Source: SBAX01 sp964646605 (GTDB lineage Bacteria > Planctomycetota > Phycisphaerae > UBA1845). From it: 64,000 bases of DNA. Numbering within the stretch: the first letter of the stretch is position 1; every line of letters starts with the position of its first letter. Position numbers and translations under genes: made by a program. The notes beneath the pieces were generated by a model. It saw only the letters and a program-made list of their open reading frames with translations, was not told the origin of the DNA and searched no databases. Location of the stretch: positions 1 to 64,000 of the forward strand of contig CAZYEX010000006.1 in the NCBI GenBank assembly GCA_964646605.1. The letters are read 5' to 3'. Of the stretch, positions 50,228 through 59,213 are shown piece by piece.

Positions 50228-51052
50228 ATGACTATATTAGAACGCATCCTGGGGACCAAACGCGACGAAGTCGCCGCAGCCAAGACGCAACGACCCCTTT
50301 CCGAGCTTCGCTCGCGGATCCACGCCATACCGCCGCCGCGCGATTTTTTCGGAGCCGTGACCGCGAAGTCGCCGGGCGGCATTCGCTTGATCGCGGAGAT
50401 CAAGAGGGCATCGCCGTCCGCGGGCTTGATTGTCGAGGACTTCGATCCGCTGCGCATCGCCCGAATCTACGCCGCAAGCGGGGCCGCGGCGCTCAGCGTG
50501 CTAACCGACGAGACCTACTTTCAGGGACGTCTGTCATACATCGAGACGGTCAAGCAAGTTGTGGACCTGCCGGTCCTCCGCAAGGACTTCATCATCGAGG
50601 AGTATCAAGTGTACGAGAGCCGGGCCGCCGGCGCCGATGCCATCCTCGTCATCGCCGCGGCTGTTCCTGATGTCGCGCTCCAACGGCGTCTTTGTGACAC
50701 GGCGCATGAACTCGGAATGTCGGTACTCTTCGAGGTACATACCGAGGGCGAACTTCATTCCGCCTGCGCGCACTTCCACGACTCGAATCGCCGACTCATT
50801 CTGGGGATCAACAACCGCGATCTTCACGCCCAGCGGACCGACCTTGCGACCACCGAGCGCTTGGCCTCCACGTTGTCGCGCCTTTTCTTGAACGCCTCCT
50901 CGCCGCCCTTCGTCTCCGAAAGCGGCATCGCAACCCGCGAGGACGTCCTCCGCGTACAAGCGGCCGGGGCATGCGCTATTCTCGTCGGAGAGTCCCTCCT
51001 GAAAGCGCCTGACATCGCCGCCCGGGTCCGCCAGTTGCTCGGCAAGCCCTAG
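50228..51052 (+). CDS. trpC: Indole-3-glycerol phosphate synthase
   Basis: 274 residues, normal length. TIM-barrel motifs: LIAEIKRASPSAGLI (catalytic Lys), DETYFQGR, LRKDFIIEEYQVYE, FEVHTEGEL, LGINNRDL, VSESGI. It closes the indole ring in tryptophan synthesis. Start at the ATG of MTILERILGTKRDEV, which matches the family. No other trp gene is adjacent, so the pathway is not organised as one operon. Confidence 0.95.
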   Translation: MTILERILGTKRDEVAAAKTQRPLSELRSRIHAIPPPRDFFGAVTAKSPGGIRLIAEIKRASPSAGLIVEDFDPLRIARIYAASGAAALSVLTDETYFQGRLSYIETVKQVVDLPVLRKDFIIEEYQVYESRAAGADAILVIAAAVPDVALQRRLCDTAHELGMSVLFEVHTEGELHSACAHFHDSNRRLILGINNRDLHAQRTDLATTERLASTLSRLFLNASSPPFVSESGIATREDVLRVQAAGACAILVGESLLKAPDIAARVRQLLGKP

Positions 51053-51435
51053 CCGGCCGCGCGATGGGTTCGATTCCGGCGAAAGCGGCCAAATTGCACA
51101 CGAACGAAGCCATTCTGCCAGCGAGAAACCGCGTTCTTGACCCCGCCAGCGGAGTTCTTGGCTTCGTTTTGTTGAATTCATTTTTCGTTTCCAGCTCCCG
51201 CGCCGTGGTCAGTCGCACTCTCGCGGCCTCGCGCCGTCGTCACCTTAAAGAACTTGCGGGGTGATCGGCGGCGGGGCGGGGTGGGGCCGATCAATCCGGT
51301 CAGAGCTCTTCAATCCCGCGCAAAGCGGCACTTTTTGGCTTGTGTTGTCGATGGGCATTCGCTTAGAATGCCTGGTTATCGGGATTATGCCAGTTTGTCG
51401 GTTCGGGTCCGTTCTACTTTTGGAGGAGAGATCGT
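51053..51435. other. Gap before the surface-protein gene
   Basis: 383 bases. A plus-strand frame at 51064-51264 could encode 66 residues (MGSIPAKAAKLHTNEAIL...), but I see no ribosome site or family and do not call it. A candidate promoter lies at 51340-51369. Confidence 0.5.
51340..51369 (+). promoter_or_regulatory. Candidate promoter of the surface-protein gene
   Basis: TTGTGT, 18-base spacer, TAGAAT (five of six -10 matches), 67 bases before the start codon at 51436. Confidence 0.45.
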
Positions 51436-53796
51436 ATGTTTTCGCCCAGAAAAGTTCACTTCACCACCCTCGCGCTGTTTGTTGGGTTTGTTTCTCAGTC
51501 GCCGCCGGGCCGCGCCGCCGACATCGGCACGGCCTTTACGTATCAGGGCAGTCTGGAGAACGGGTCGGGGCCGGTGACCGACACCTGCGACTTCCAGTTC
51601 CAACTCTACGACGCGGCCGCGGGAGGCAACCTGAAGGGGACAAACCCGCAAGCCAAGCCCGGCGTCGCCGTTGACGCAGGCGTCTTCACCGTCAACGACC
51701 TGGATTTCGGAGCGTCGGGCATCGACGGCACCGCCCGTTGGTTGGAAATCAAAGTCTGTTGCCCAAGCGCGTGCGCACCAACCCTCTTGTCGCCCCGTGT
51801 CAAGCTGAACCCCGCCCCGCACGCCCTGGCCCTGCCGGGACTCCGCACGGAGCAGCAACCCTTCGGCAATCCGCCCAACCTCATCGGAGGCTTTGCAGGG
51901 AACTTCTCGGGAAACTTCTGGGGTAACACCATAAGTGGCGGCGGTGAAGCGGGGGACGAGAACAAAACTACGAGTATGTTCGATACGGTCGGTGGCGGGC
52001 GCGGCAACCAGGCCGGTAATGCTATAGGGGATCTTAACGGGCTCTTCGCTACGGTTTCCGGAGGAGCTGGCAACGTTGCTGGTGCTTGGGGGACCACCGT
52101 CGGCGGCGGCGAGGTCAACAAAGTGTATGACCGTGACGGTACCATCGGCGGCGGCCAGTCCAACCTGGCGGGAATTGATGACGCAAACATAGACAACCAA
52201 GCCTACGCCACCGTGTCGGGCGGGCAGACCAACCACGCCTTCGCGGCGCACGCCACCATCGGCGGCGGCAACCAGAACACGACCTACGACAACTTCAACA
52301 CGATCAGCGGCGGACAGGACAACCAAGTCGGCAATGGTGACGGCGATCAAACCAATCAGCAGTGGGCAAGCATAGGTGGCGGTTTGGGCAACGCAGGCGT
52401 GGGCGACGGGTCCACCATCGCCGGTGGCATTTTCAACAAGGCCTTTGAAATTGGAACGACCATCGGTGGCGGTCGTGAGAACGAGGCCAAGGGCATCGCT
52501 TCTACGATCGCCGGAGGGCGGGTCAACATCGCCGATGGTTTCGCTTCCGCCATCGGCGGCGGCGATTCCAACAATATCTACGATGCGCGTGGCACGATCG
52601 GAGGTGGAACCTTTAACCAGGCCGGCGGCGATGACGGTGACCCGAGCACGGCCGAGTCGGCCACGGTTGGCGGCGGGTGGTCCTGCAAAGCCTTCGCCGC
52701 CTACTCCACCGTCGGCGGAGGATATGGCAACTGGGTCAGAGGAGACTATTCGACCATCCCTGGCGGAAATGGGAATTATGTTACTGGAGACTACTCATTT
52801 GCAGCAGGTTATGGGGCGTTTGCCGAGTACGATGGCGCCTTTGTCTGGGCGGATTCGACGAGCACGGGATTCGCCGCCTCCGGCCCCAATCAGTTCCTCA
52901 TTCTCGCCTCGGGCGGCGTGGGCGTGGGAACCAACGCGCCACTAGCGCAACTACACAGTGTCGCAGACGGTGTCTTTGAGTCCCCAATCTTCGGAGAGCA
53001 GACGGCCGCTACAAGCGACGTCGCGGGCGTCTACGGTAGCCACCAGGTCACAGATCACTACGGAATCGGCGTCAAAGGAGTGTCACGGTATATCGGCGTC
53101 GAGGGGCAAGCCGTTTCAGACGGCACCACCCCCGCCGTCACCTACTACGGAGTTTACGGTAGCGCCTCCGGCGCAAGTGCAACCAGCGCGAATGTCGGAG
53201 TTTATGGCACCGCCACGGGTGCCGGGATCAACTGGGCCGGTTACTTCGACGGCGACGTGCACGTGGCCGGAACGTTGAGTAAATCGTTCGGTACTTTCAA
53301 GATCGACCATCCCCTGGACCCGGAGAACAAGTATCTCTATCACTCCTTCGTGGAAAGCCCGGACGTGATGAACCTCTATAACGGGATCACCGTCCTTGAT
53401 GCCGAGGGAAAGGCGGCGGTCGAGTTGCCGGACTATTTCGAGGCCCTCAATCGTGACTTCCGCTATCAACTGACGCCCATCGGAGCGCCAGGCCCGAATC
53501 TGTACATTGCGGAAGAGGTGATCAACAACTCCTTCCGGATCGCCGGGGGCAAGCCGGGGATGAAAGTCTCCTGGACGGTGACGGGCGTCCGCCAAGACGC
53601 GTATATGAAGGCCCATCCCATGGTGGTCGAGGAGAACAAAAAGCCGGAGGATCGTGGCAAGTATCTCCAGCCCGAGCTCTTTGGGCATACCCGGGAAATG
53701 GGTATCGGACCAAATCCGCGGTCGGGGAAGGCGACCTCGATGAAAGAGCAAGCGACACGCGACTCGCAGCGCCGAGAGGAAGGAGTAGGGCGATGA
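51436..53796 (+). CDS. Secreted fibre-like protein with YadA-head-type repeats
   Basis: 786 residues; GGAGGAGA precedes the ATG, and the signal peptide ends near GRAAD. Residues about 28-135 are the same N-terminal domain as the protein at 6716 (IGTAFTYQGSL, GTARWLEIKV). Residues about 170-470 hold about a dozen short repeats of the type TIGGGxxNxA / TVSGGxxN, like the left-handed beta-roll of trimeric autotransporter heads. The C-terminal about 170 residues (FKIDHPLDPENKYLYHS, MNLYNGITVLDAEGKA, FRYQLTPIGAPGPNLYIAEE) form a conserved domain found at the end of such fibres. No autotransporter barrel is present. Likely a surface fibre. Confidence 0.8.
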   Translation: MFSPRKVHFTTLALFVGFVSQSPPGRAADIGTAFTYQGSLENGSGPVTDTCDFQFQLYDAAAGGNLKGTNPQAKPGVAVDAGVFTVNDLDFGASGIDGTARWLEIKVCCPSACAPTLLSPRVKLNPAPHALALPGLRTEQQPFGNPPNLIGGFAGNFSGNFWGNTISGGGEAGDENKTTSMFDTVGGGRGNQAGNAIGDLNGLFATVSGGAGNVAGAWGTTVGGGEVNKVYDRDGTIGGGQSNLAGIDDANIDNQAYATVSGGQTNHAFAAHATIGGGNQNTTYDNFNTISGGQDNQVGNGDGDQTNQQWASIGGGLGNAGVGDGSTIAGGIFNKAFEIGTTIGGGRENEAKGIASTIAGGRVNIADGFASAIGGGDSNNIYDARGTIGGGTFNQAGGDDGDPSTAESATVGGGWSCKAFAAYSTVGGGYGNWVRGDYSTIPGGNGNYVTGDYSFAAGYGAFAEYDGAFVWADSTSTGFAASGPNQFLILASGGVGVGTNAPLAQLHSVADGVFESPIFGEQTAATSDVAGVYGSHQVTDHYGIGVKGVSRYIGVEGQAVSDGTTPAVTYYGVYGSASGASATSANVGVYGTATGAGINWAGYFDGDVHVAGTLSKSFGTFKIDHPLDPENKYLYHSFVESPDVMNLYNGITVLDAEGKAAVELPDYFEALNRDFRYQLTPIGAPGPNLYIAEEVINNSFRIAGGKPGMKVSWTVTGVRQDAYMKAHPMVVEENKKPEDRGKYLQPELFGHTREMGIGPNPRSGKATSMKEQATRDSQRREEGVGR

Positions 53797-53800
53797 GAGG

Positions 53801-53927
53801 AAACGCAGAAACACAAAAACGTAGAAACGCCGAAACGTGCGGGCGGGGACGATCAGAACCGCGAGTGACAACGAGCGGGCCGGCGTTAAACGCCGAAACG
53901 CAGAAACGCAGAAACGCCGAAACAGAC
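53801..53927. repeat. Two blocks of AAACGCNG octamers
   Basis: Five octamers at 53801-53840 (AAACGCAG, AAACACAA, AAACGTAG, AAACGCCG, AAACGTGC) and five at 53888-53927 (AAACGCCG, AAACGCAG twice, AAACGCCG, AAACAGAC). Between them is GATCAGAACCGCGAGTGACA, which recurs with one change at 54331. All are in register with an open plus-strand frame that starts at the stop of the fibre gene. Confidence 0.9.
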
Positions 53928-53968
53928 GGGCGGAATCCCAAGGGAGTGACGAGTCTGTTGGGGGCAGG

Positions 53969-54211
53969 TCAGCGCTTTGATTTGCCGGAGGCCGGACGCT
54001 CCCGCCCGTTGCGAATCTCGACCGCGGCCACGTGCAGAAACGGAACGATGACGCGACGGTCCGAATTGGGAAACGCGATAAAGATCGCGCTTTTGAGCAG
54101 AGCGGCCAGGGCGCTGTTGCGGACCTCGTATCGTTCTCCGCTGGTTACGCGGATGAGGAAAGGCTCAAACGGGTGCTGCAGCAGTAGCTCTTCAATCTCA
54201 TTACGAATCAT
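53969..54211 (-). CDS. Small hypothetical protein
   Basis: 80 residues. MIRNEIEELLLQHPFEPFLIRVTSGERYEVRNSALAALL resembles a small hypothetical family I have seen in planctomycetes, in which a short acidic helix precedes a beta-hairpin with PFxPFxI and a G-x-Y-x-V turn. Function unknown. It lies on the opposite strand between the fibre gene and protein F, within repeat-rich DNA. Its composition is protein-like, unlike the open frame opposite. Confidence 0.6.
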   Translation of the reverse strand: MIRNEIEELLLQHPFEPFLIRVTSGERYEVRNSALAALLKSAIFIAFPNSDRRVIVPFLHVAAVEIRNGRERPASGKSKR

Positions 54212-54296
54212 GGGCTGTCTCCAACGGTTTTGGTCATACTTGGATTATAGCACGACCCCGCCGCAACTGGCAAGGTCCGAAAGACAGGAAGTACCA

Positions 54297-54328
54297 GCCA
54301 CGAAGCCACGTAGCCACGAAGCGACGAA
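54297..54328. repeat. Octamer quartet, word GCCACGAA
   Basis: GCCACGAA, GCCACGTA, GCCACGAA, GCGACGAA. The same word, reversed, occurs inside the dockerin-like gene at 38660-38691. Confidence 0.9.
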
Positions 54329-54446
54329 GGGATCGGAACCGCGAGTGACAACGAGCGGACCTTGTGGGCGGGACCGATCAGAGCGTGGAGTGGTAGCGAC
54401 ACGACCTGTCCGCACGCTTCCGCTCGCGGCTCTGATCAACCGCTCC

Positions 54447-55595
54447 ATGACTGTCGCGGTACTGATTGCATTCTGCGCGGCTTCTGCTTTTGCACAAAGC
54501 GGCGGCGGCTACAACATCAAGAAAAGCACCATCGACAGCGGCGGACATTCCAACCTAAGCGGCGGTACGTACAAACTGGGCGGCACGGTCGGCCAACACG
54601 ACGCCGGACCGCTGTCCGGCGGAGGTTACTTACTCACCGGCGGATTCTGGTCGCCCACGGTCGCGGCTGTCCCCTCGCCGATCGTTCCCGATCCGGCGGG
54701 CAGCAGAACGCGGTATGTTTCGTTCAGCGTTCCGCCGCCGGTTGTAGCGACGGGGTCGGCCGGTTTCGTGGCTTTGCAGATCACCATGCTCGAGTTGCAG
54801 AACCCGATTCCGCCCAACGCTCCGCAGTTTCCGCCGCCGGATTTCTCGACGTACGAGGCCGGCAACTGTGCGGCTATCGGCGAAATGAACGGCTGCGCCC
54901 GGTGGGTCGGACCGCCGATTACGGCCTTGGAATCCCAGGACAGTCCGGGCGTCGGCGATTTCCGCGGGGCGCGGCTGCAATGCACGCCCTACTACCACGA
55001 CTGGGCGAGCGAGAACCTGATCCACGTCACCGGCGCGGAGATCGCGCCGAGCTCCAGCTACTCGGGACAGGTGTATGGCTCGGGCTGCAAAGGCAACGAG
55101 CCGGGCTGCGGGTCAGTGTCACAATCTGTCACTATGTCCACCCATCGGTCGGGCGACGTGGCCTCGCCGTACAACCCGCCCTCGCCGACGCAGCAGCCGG
55201 ACGCCAACGACGTCAGCCAAATCGTGGCCAAGTTCAAGAGCCTGCCCGGAGCGCCCAAGAAGGCCGACGTGCAGGTTCAGCCCAACCTTCCCGGGTTGAA
55301 CTCGGACATCGACGCCTTCGACATCAGCAGCGTCGTGGACTCCTTTAAGGGCTACCCCTATGCCTACAGCGGGCCTTGCGTTTGCCCGTCGACGGTGACC
55401 TGCAATGTGACGCCCTGCGCCAACCCCACCCCCTGCGGCAACGGGACGTGCGTGAAGACCTGCGCTGGTGGGACGAACGATACGCTCCCCTGCATCAACA
55501 ACAACCATTGTCTGGGCAGCTTGGCGCCCCCCGTGCCCAATGGCGTCTGTGGTGCCGGGTCCTGCCGTGATCGTTGCGGCAGGTGCTCGCCGTAA
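54447..55595 (+). CDS. Secreted short protein with shared C-terminal module (protein F)
   Basis: 382 residues from the ATG at 54447, chosen because the signal peptide (MTVAVLIAFCAASAFAQS) starts there; the frame is open back to 53793 through repeat DNA. A short N-terminal part (GGGYNIKKSTIDSGGHSNLSGG, GGYLLTGGFWSP; about 18-70) is a known short motif region of secreted proteins, likely one beta-hairpin repeat. Residues 82-382 are the shared C-terminal module (CARWVGPPITALESQD, ARLQCTPYYHDW, NLPGLNSDIDAFDISSVVDSF), with a slightly longer Cys tail ending CGRCSP. It is 17 kb from the other five members. Confidence 0.85.
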   Translation: MTVAVLIAFCAASAFAQSGGGYNIKKSTIDSGGHSNLSGGTYKLGGTVGQHDAGPLSGGGYLLTGGFWSPTVAAVPSPIVPDPAGSRTRYVSFSVPPPVVATGSAGFVALQITMLELQNPIPPNAPQFPPPDFSTYEAGNCAAIGEMNGCARWVGPPITALESQDSPGVGDFRGARLQCTPYYHDWASENLIHVTGAEIAPSSSYSGQVYGSGCKGNEPGCGSVSQSVTMSTHRSGDVASPYNPPSPTQQPDANDVSQIVAKFKSLPGAPKKADVQVQPNLPGLNSDIDAFDISSVVDSFKGYPYAYSGPCVCPSTVTCNVTPCANPTPCGNGTCVKTCAGGTNDTLPCINNNHCLGSLAPPVPNGVCGAGSCRDRCGRCSP

Positions 55596-55604
55596 CGGGC
55601 GTAG

Positions 55605-55627
55605 CGCCACCCCTCGTGGGTGGCGCG
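55605..55627. repeat. 23-base hairpin after protein F
   Basis: Identical to the hairpin at 17886 (stem GCGCCACCC / GGGTGGCGC, loop CTCGT). Here it lies 9 bases after a stop codon, as an mRNA 3'-end element would. Confidence 0.85.
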
Positions 55628-55696
55628 AGGCGGGCGAACGCGGGGTCCGCGCCTGTGCGCGGTCGGCGACGTTCGCGGCATGGACCCACTCGCTTG

Positions 55697-55719
55697 TCCT
55701 TGACGCTTCGCGTAAAGGG
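55697..55719. repeat. 23-base hairpin repeat, copy 3 (reverse)
   Basis: Reverse orientation of the hairpin at 27606 with one change in an arm. It lies between the convergent protein F and ychF-like genes. Confidence 0.8.
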
Positions 55720-55774
55720 GAGCCGCTCGGGGCGCGGATCGATCGATACCCGTGATCCGCGCCGTAGAACCGAA

Positions 55775-56839
55775 CTACGTCGTGGCCAGGATGTTGAGGA
55801 TGTCGCCGTCCTGAACGATGTAGGTCTTGCCCTCCTTGCGGACCTTTCCGGCGGCCTTGGCGCCCTTCATGTCCTTGTGGGCGACGATGTCATCGTAGGC
55901 GACGGTCTCGGCGCGGACGAACCCTCGGGCGAGGTCGGAGTGAATCTTTCCCGCGGCTTCGACGGCCGTGCTGCCCTTGCGGACGGTCCACGCCCGCACT
56001 TCGTCGGGACCCATGGTTAGAAACGAAATCAGCCCCAGAGCGCGATAGCAATTTTGCACCAGACGATCGCGGGCCGAGGCGCCCAGTCCCAAGTCGGCCA
56101 GAAAAGCGGCACGGTCCGCGGGCTCCAGTCGGGCGATCTCGGCCTCGATCGAAGCGCTGAGCACCAAGCTCGCCGCGGCGTGTTTCGCATCCACCGGCGG
56201 GGTCGACGCGACCTTGTCGTCGGATACGTTTCGCACGCAGATGAGCGGTTTTTCCGTGAGAAATGCGAAACTGGCCACCTGCCGCCGGTCACCGTCCGTG
56301 GTCAAGACCGTGGACAGCGGTCGATCGCCCTCCAGCGCCTCGCGGCAACGCTCCAAGACGCCAAGCTCGTGCTTCTCGGCCTCGTGTGTGGGCGTGGGTT
56401 TCTTGAGCGATTTCTCCAGCCGGTCGATCCGCGAGGTCACGGCGTCCAGGTCGGCGAAAATCAGCTCGCCCCAGACCGTCTCGAAATCCTCAGCGGCGTG
56501 GATGCGATCGCGGTAGGCGGGCACGGACGGGTTCTCGAAGTCGCGCACCACGGCGACCAACGTCTCGGCCTGGCGGATGGTGGGGAGTTGGCGTCGCCAT
56601 TCCTCGCGGGACTTGCTGTCGTGCAGCGAATGGCCGGGGAGGTCGACGAACTCGATGGCGGCTTCGATGACTTTCTTAGGGCGGCACAATTCCGTCAAAT
56701 ACACGAGCCGCGGGTCAGGAACTTTCACGACGCTCTGATACGCTTGCGGGGGCGCATGGGGGTCCACGGCCTGGCCGGTCACCGCGGAAAACACCGTTGA
56801 TTTCCCCGATTGGGGAAGTCCCACCATCGCCACTCGCAT
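55775..56839 (-). CDS. ychF: YchF-family P-loop ATPase/GTPase
   Basis: 354 residues. P-loop GLPQSGKST (residues 7-15), switch II DLPGH, and a C-terminal TGS/DUF933 region (FLTMGPDEVRAWTVRKGSTAVEAAGKIHSDL, RGFVRAETVAYDD, VQDGDILNI), in the YchF order. The P-loop region differs from standard YchF (GLPNVGKST), so it may be a diverged paralogue. YchF proteins are ribosome-associated ATPases in translation and stress control. It is followed on the other strand by protein F; a 91-base gap separates it from greA. Confidence 0.85.
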   Translation of the reverse strand: MRVAMVGLPQSGKSTVFSAVTGQAVDPHAPPQAYQSVVKVPDPRLVYLTELCRPKKVIEAAIEFVDLPGHSLHDSKSREEWRRQLPTIRQAETLVAVVRDFENPSVPAYRDRIHAAEDFETVWGELIFADLDAVTSRIDRLEKSLKKPTPTHEAEKHELGVLERCREALEGDRPLSTVLTTDGDRRQVASFAFLTEKPLICVRNVSDDKVASTPPVDAKHAAASLVLSASIEAEIARLEPADRAAFLADLGLGASARDRLVQNCYRALGLISFLTMGPDEVRAWTVRKGSTAVEAAGKIHSDLARGFVRAETVAYDDIVAHKDMKGAKAAGKVRKEGKTYIVQDGDILNILATT

Positions 56840-56930
56840 CCCCGCATTCCAACGGGAAATCGCGTCGGCGTCAAAGGCGGCGGGACGGGCATGAGCGATC
56901 GGTCACGAAAGTTCGTCTTGACAGACGAGT

Positions 56931-59165
56931 TCAAGAGGCGGCGGCGTGGGACGGAACCTGGGCCGCGGACACAAGGCCGTTGGATAATTCCACCACCTGA
57001 TATTCGCTTTCCGTCCCCGTGTGCGGCAGACGGACGGTGTCGCCGATACGCTTGCCGAGGATGGATTGAGCGAACGGGGCCTGGTAGTTGAACGCCCCCT
57101 TGCCGTGATCGGCATCCCAGGGACCCAGGAAGGTCATCTCGTATCGAGCCCCGTTGTCGGTGCGTTGGAAGACGGTCCGCGTCCCGATCCCGATGAAGTC
57201 GGTGGCTACGTCGCCCGGGGAAAGCACCTGGGCGATGGCGAGTTCGGAGTTCATCTGCGCCAGACGGGCACGCAGTAGGTCGCGCTCCTCCAAGGCAAAC
57301 TTGTATTCCGAATTCTCGCTGAGGTCGCCGTGTTCCGCCGCGGCGCCGATGGCGCGGGCGTTGTCTCTCATCGTGACGTTCACGTGGTGCTCGATTTCCT
57401 CGCGTTTGCGAACCATCGCCGCCTGAGTGACGAACAGCACGTCCTCGCGCTTCCACGGGTCGATGGGCGGGGCGACTTCGCGCGACGGAAACTGTCGGCG
57501 GAGGAGATCGAGCAAGTCCTCACGCACCGCGCGGCCCAGGTTGTCCAAAGGCGCGATCTGGCTCCGCAGCGGCGAGGCCATGCCCGGGTCGATCCCTTGC
57601 AGGCAGCGGATGAAACGCTCGTAGCGCCGTGCCGAAAAAACCGCCCGCGCCCGCAAGGAAAAACTCTTCGCCCGCTCTCGATCGATCGACTCGCCGCGAC
57701 GGCAGTCGTCCAGCGTTCGCAGAAACCGCGTGAGCACGGTCAGGCGGTTAACGCTCGCGGCGAGGGTTTCATTCGCGGGACCGTCCCACAGCCAAAGCAA
57801 AGCCCCGAAATGATCCAGAGGCGCCGACAAGATTCGTTGCACCAATGCTTCCAGTTCTGCGGCCCCCCAACCGCCCTTGACCAGGGCGTCGATCGCAGGA
57901 TCGCAAAGTTCGGCGGGGAGCACTCCAAACATTGCGGACAACTTCTCGACGGCCTCGCCGGGTTTGGCTTGCCACAAAGCTGTGCAGGCTCGGCCGAACA
58001 AAGCGGGCTCCGTGATCTGCAAAAGCACCGGGCGTACGTCGGCCGCACGCTTCAAGCACTCCATCAACTCGCCCGACTCGCTGTCGATGCCCGCAAGCTC
58101 CCCGATCCGTTCCGCCGCCGCCCAGGCCAGCCCCGCGCGGATGGATCGGTGGGCAATCAGCTCCGCCGCGTGGGCCCGGGCGGCCTCATGGCATCGCCCC
58201 AGCGCCGCCGCGGCGGGCGGCTCCTTGCGAGTCTTGCAGTCTCGAACGTAACGCTCAACGAGCTGCAGTTGTTCGAGCGGACCGCGGGCACTCTCGAACG
58301 CTCCCCACAGGGTTTGGTCATAACCGACGGGCGTCTCGACATACGAAATGGTATAGGGCGATCGCCCCTCCACCTGGACATTAGGACATTTCTTGAGCGC
58401 CGTCCGCGCTCGCGTCCACCATTTCTTGAAGTCCTCCTCGGCCAGAAGGGTGGGAACGAGGAGGGCCTGCAAATGGTCGCTGGTGAACGTGCCCTCATGA
58501 TCCCGACACAGGTCCAGCACGATTGCCGCTGGGTCCTTTTCGAGACGATCGACGAGATGATCGGGAGTGAAATGCCGCATCACGCGAAACTCGTTGGCCG
58601 ACGCGGGTCGAAACCGGTCGGCCAGTTCCACCGCGCCCAGTGCTTGCGAACCCGTGCCGTCGTCGAACGTGAACATCCAAGTCACCGAGTCGACGGCCTC
58701 CACCCGCGCCGCCCCCTCGTGGTCTCGTGCCGCGAGATAGCTTCCCGGTTCGAGAGGCAGGCACACCTCCAACGTCCGCAGGGCCCGACGCACCGGGCGA
58801 CCGGCAGCCAAACCCGCCTCCGCTACCAGCGCATCCAGCCCTTCCCGACCCGCGAACGCCGTCCGGTACAGCTCCGCGACCTGTTTGCGGAGGTCTTTGC
58901 TGTCCCCGATGGCCAGAAGGAATCGCCCCGCGACGGCGACGACATCGGACGGCGAGAAGCGCGCCGACAGAGCTTCGATGGCCGCCCACGCCCACTCCTC
59001 GGCGACGGACGTCTTCCCCACGCGACACAGCTCCGAGAGGACCGGTTCATGGGCACGCATCCCCTCCACGGTCGTATCCGCGGATTCGAGAATGCGCATC
59101 CATTCCGCCTCCACCATCGCGGTGTTGCCGCTCCCTACAAGCTGAACCAAAGAGTCCGTTCGCAT
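56931..59165 (-). CDS. greA: Long GreA-type transcript cleavage factor
   Basis: 744 residues against about 158 for ordinary GreA. The C-terminal about 165 residues are GreA: a coiled coil with the catalytic tip GDLSENSEY (acidic residues intact), then GDVATDFIGIGTRTVF and the FKBP-like domain FLGPWDADHGKGAFNYQAPFAQSILGKRIGDTV. The N-terminal about 570 residues are helical, TPR-like in parts (CHEAARAHAAELIAHRSIRAGLAWAAAERIG). Chlamydial GreA has a similar long N-terminal extension, so this fits the PVC group. It rescues backtracked RNA polymerase; the extension may dock it to a partner. Confidence 0.88.
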   Translation of the reverse strand: MRTDSLVQLVGSGNTAMVEAEWMRILESADTTVEGMRAHEPVLSELCRVGKTSVAEEWAWAAIEALSARFSPSDVVAVAGRFLLAIGDSKDLRKQVAELYRTAFAGREGLDALVAEAGLAAGRPVRRALRTLEVCLPLEPGSYLAARDHEGAARVEAVDSVTWMFTFDDGTGSQALGAVELADRFRPASANEFRVMRHFTPDHLVDRLEKDPAAIVLDLCRDHEGTFTSDHLQALLVPTLLAEEDFKKWWTRARTALKKCPNVQVEGRSPYTISYVETPVGYDQTLWGAFESARGPLEQLQLVERYVRDCKTRKEPPAAAALGRCHEAARAHAAELIAHRSIRAGLAWAAAERIGELAGIDSESGELMECLKRAADVRPVLLQITEPALFGRACTALWQAKPGEAVEKLSAMFGVLPAELCDPAIDALVKGGWGAAELEALVQRILSAPLDHFGALLWLWDGPANETLAASVNRLTVLTRFLRTLDDCRRGESIDRERAKSFSLRARAVFSARRYERFIRCLQGIDPGMASPLRSQIAPLDNLGRAVREDLLDLLRRQFPSREVAPPIDPWKREDVLFVTQAAMVRKREEIEHHVNVTMRDNARAIGAAAEHGDLSENSEYKFALEERDLLRARLAQMNSELAIAQVLSPGDVATDFIGIGTRTVFQRTDNGARYEMTFLGPWDADHGKGAFNYQAPFAQSILGKRIGDTVRLPHTGTESEYQVVELSNGLVSAAQVPSHAAAS

Positions 59166-59213
59166 CGCCTTGCCGTCTAGGTCCCATCGGCGGGGCCTGA
59201 CCCGCCGGGCCCG

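Noticed and set aside
51064..51264. 66-codon plus-strand ORF after trpC
   Set aside because: No ribosome site, no recognised family, and composition typical of intergenic DNA here.
53793..54446. True N-terminus of protein F at 53793
   Set aside because: The upstream frame is repeat-encoded and basic, and a typical signal peptide begins at the ATG at 54447.
57330..59180. Plus-strand frame of 616 codons opposite greA
   Set aside because: It is a complete antisense shadow of greA, rich in Arg, Pro and Gln with no motif. GC-rich coding DNA often leaves the opposite frame open.
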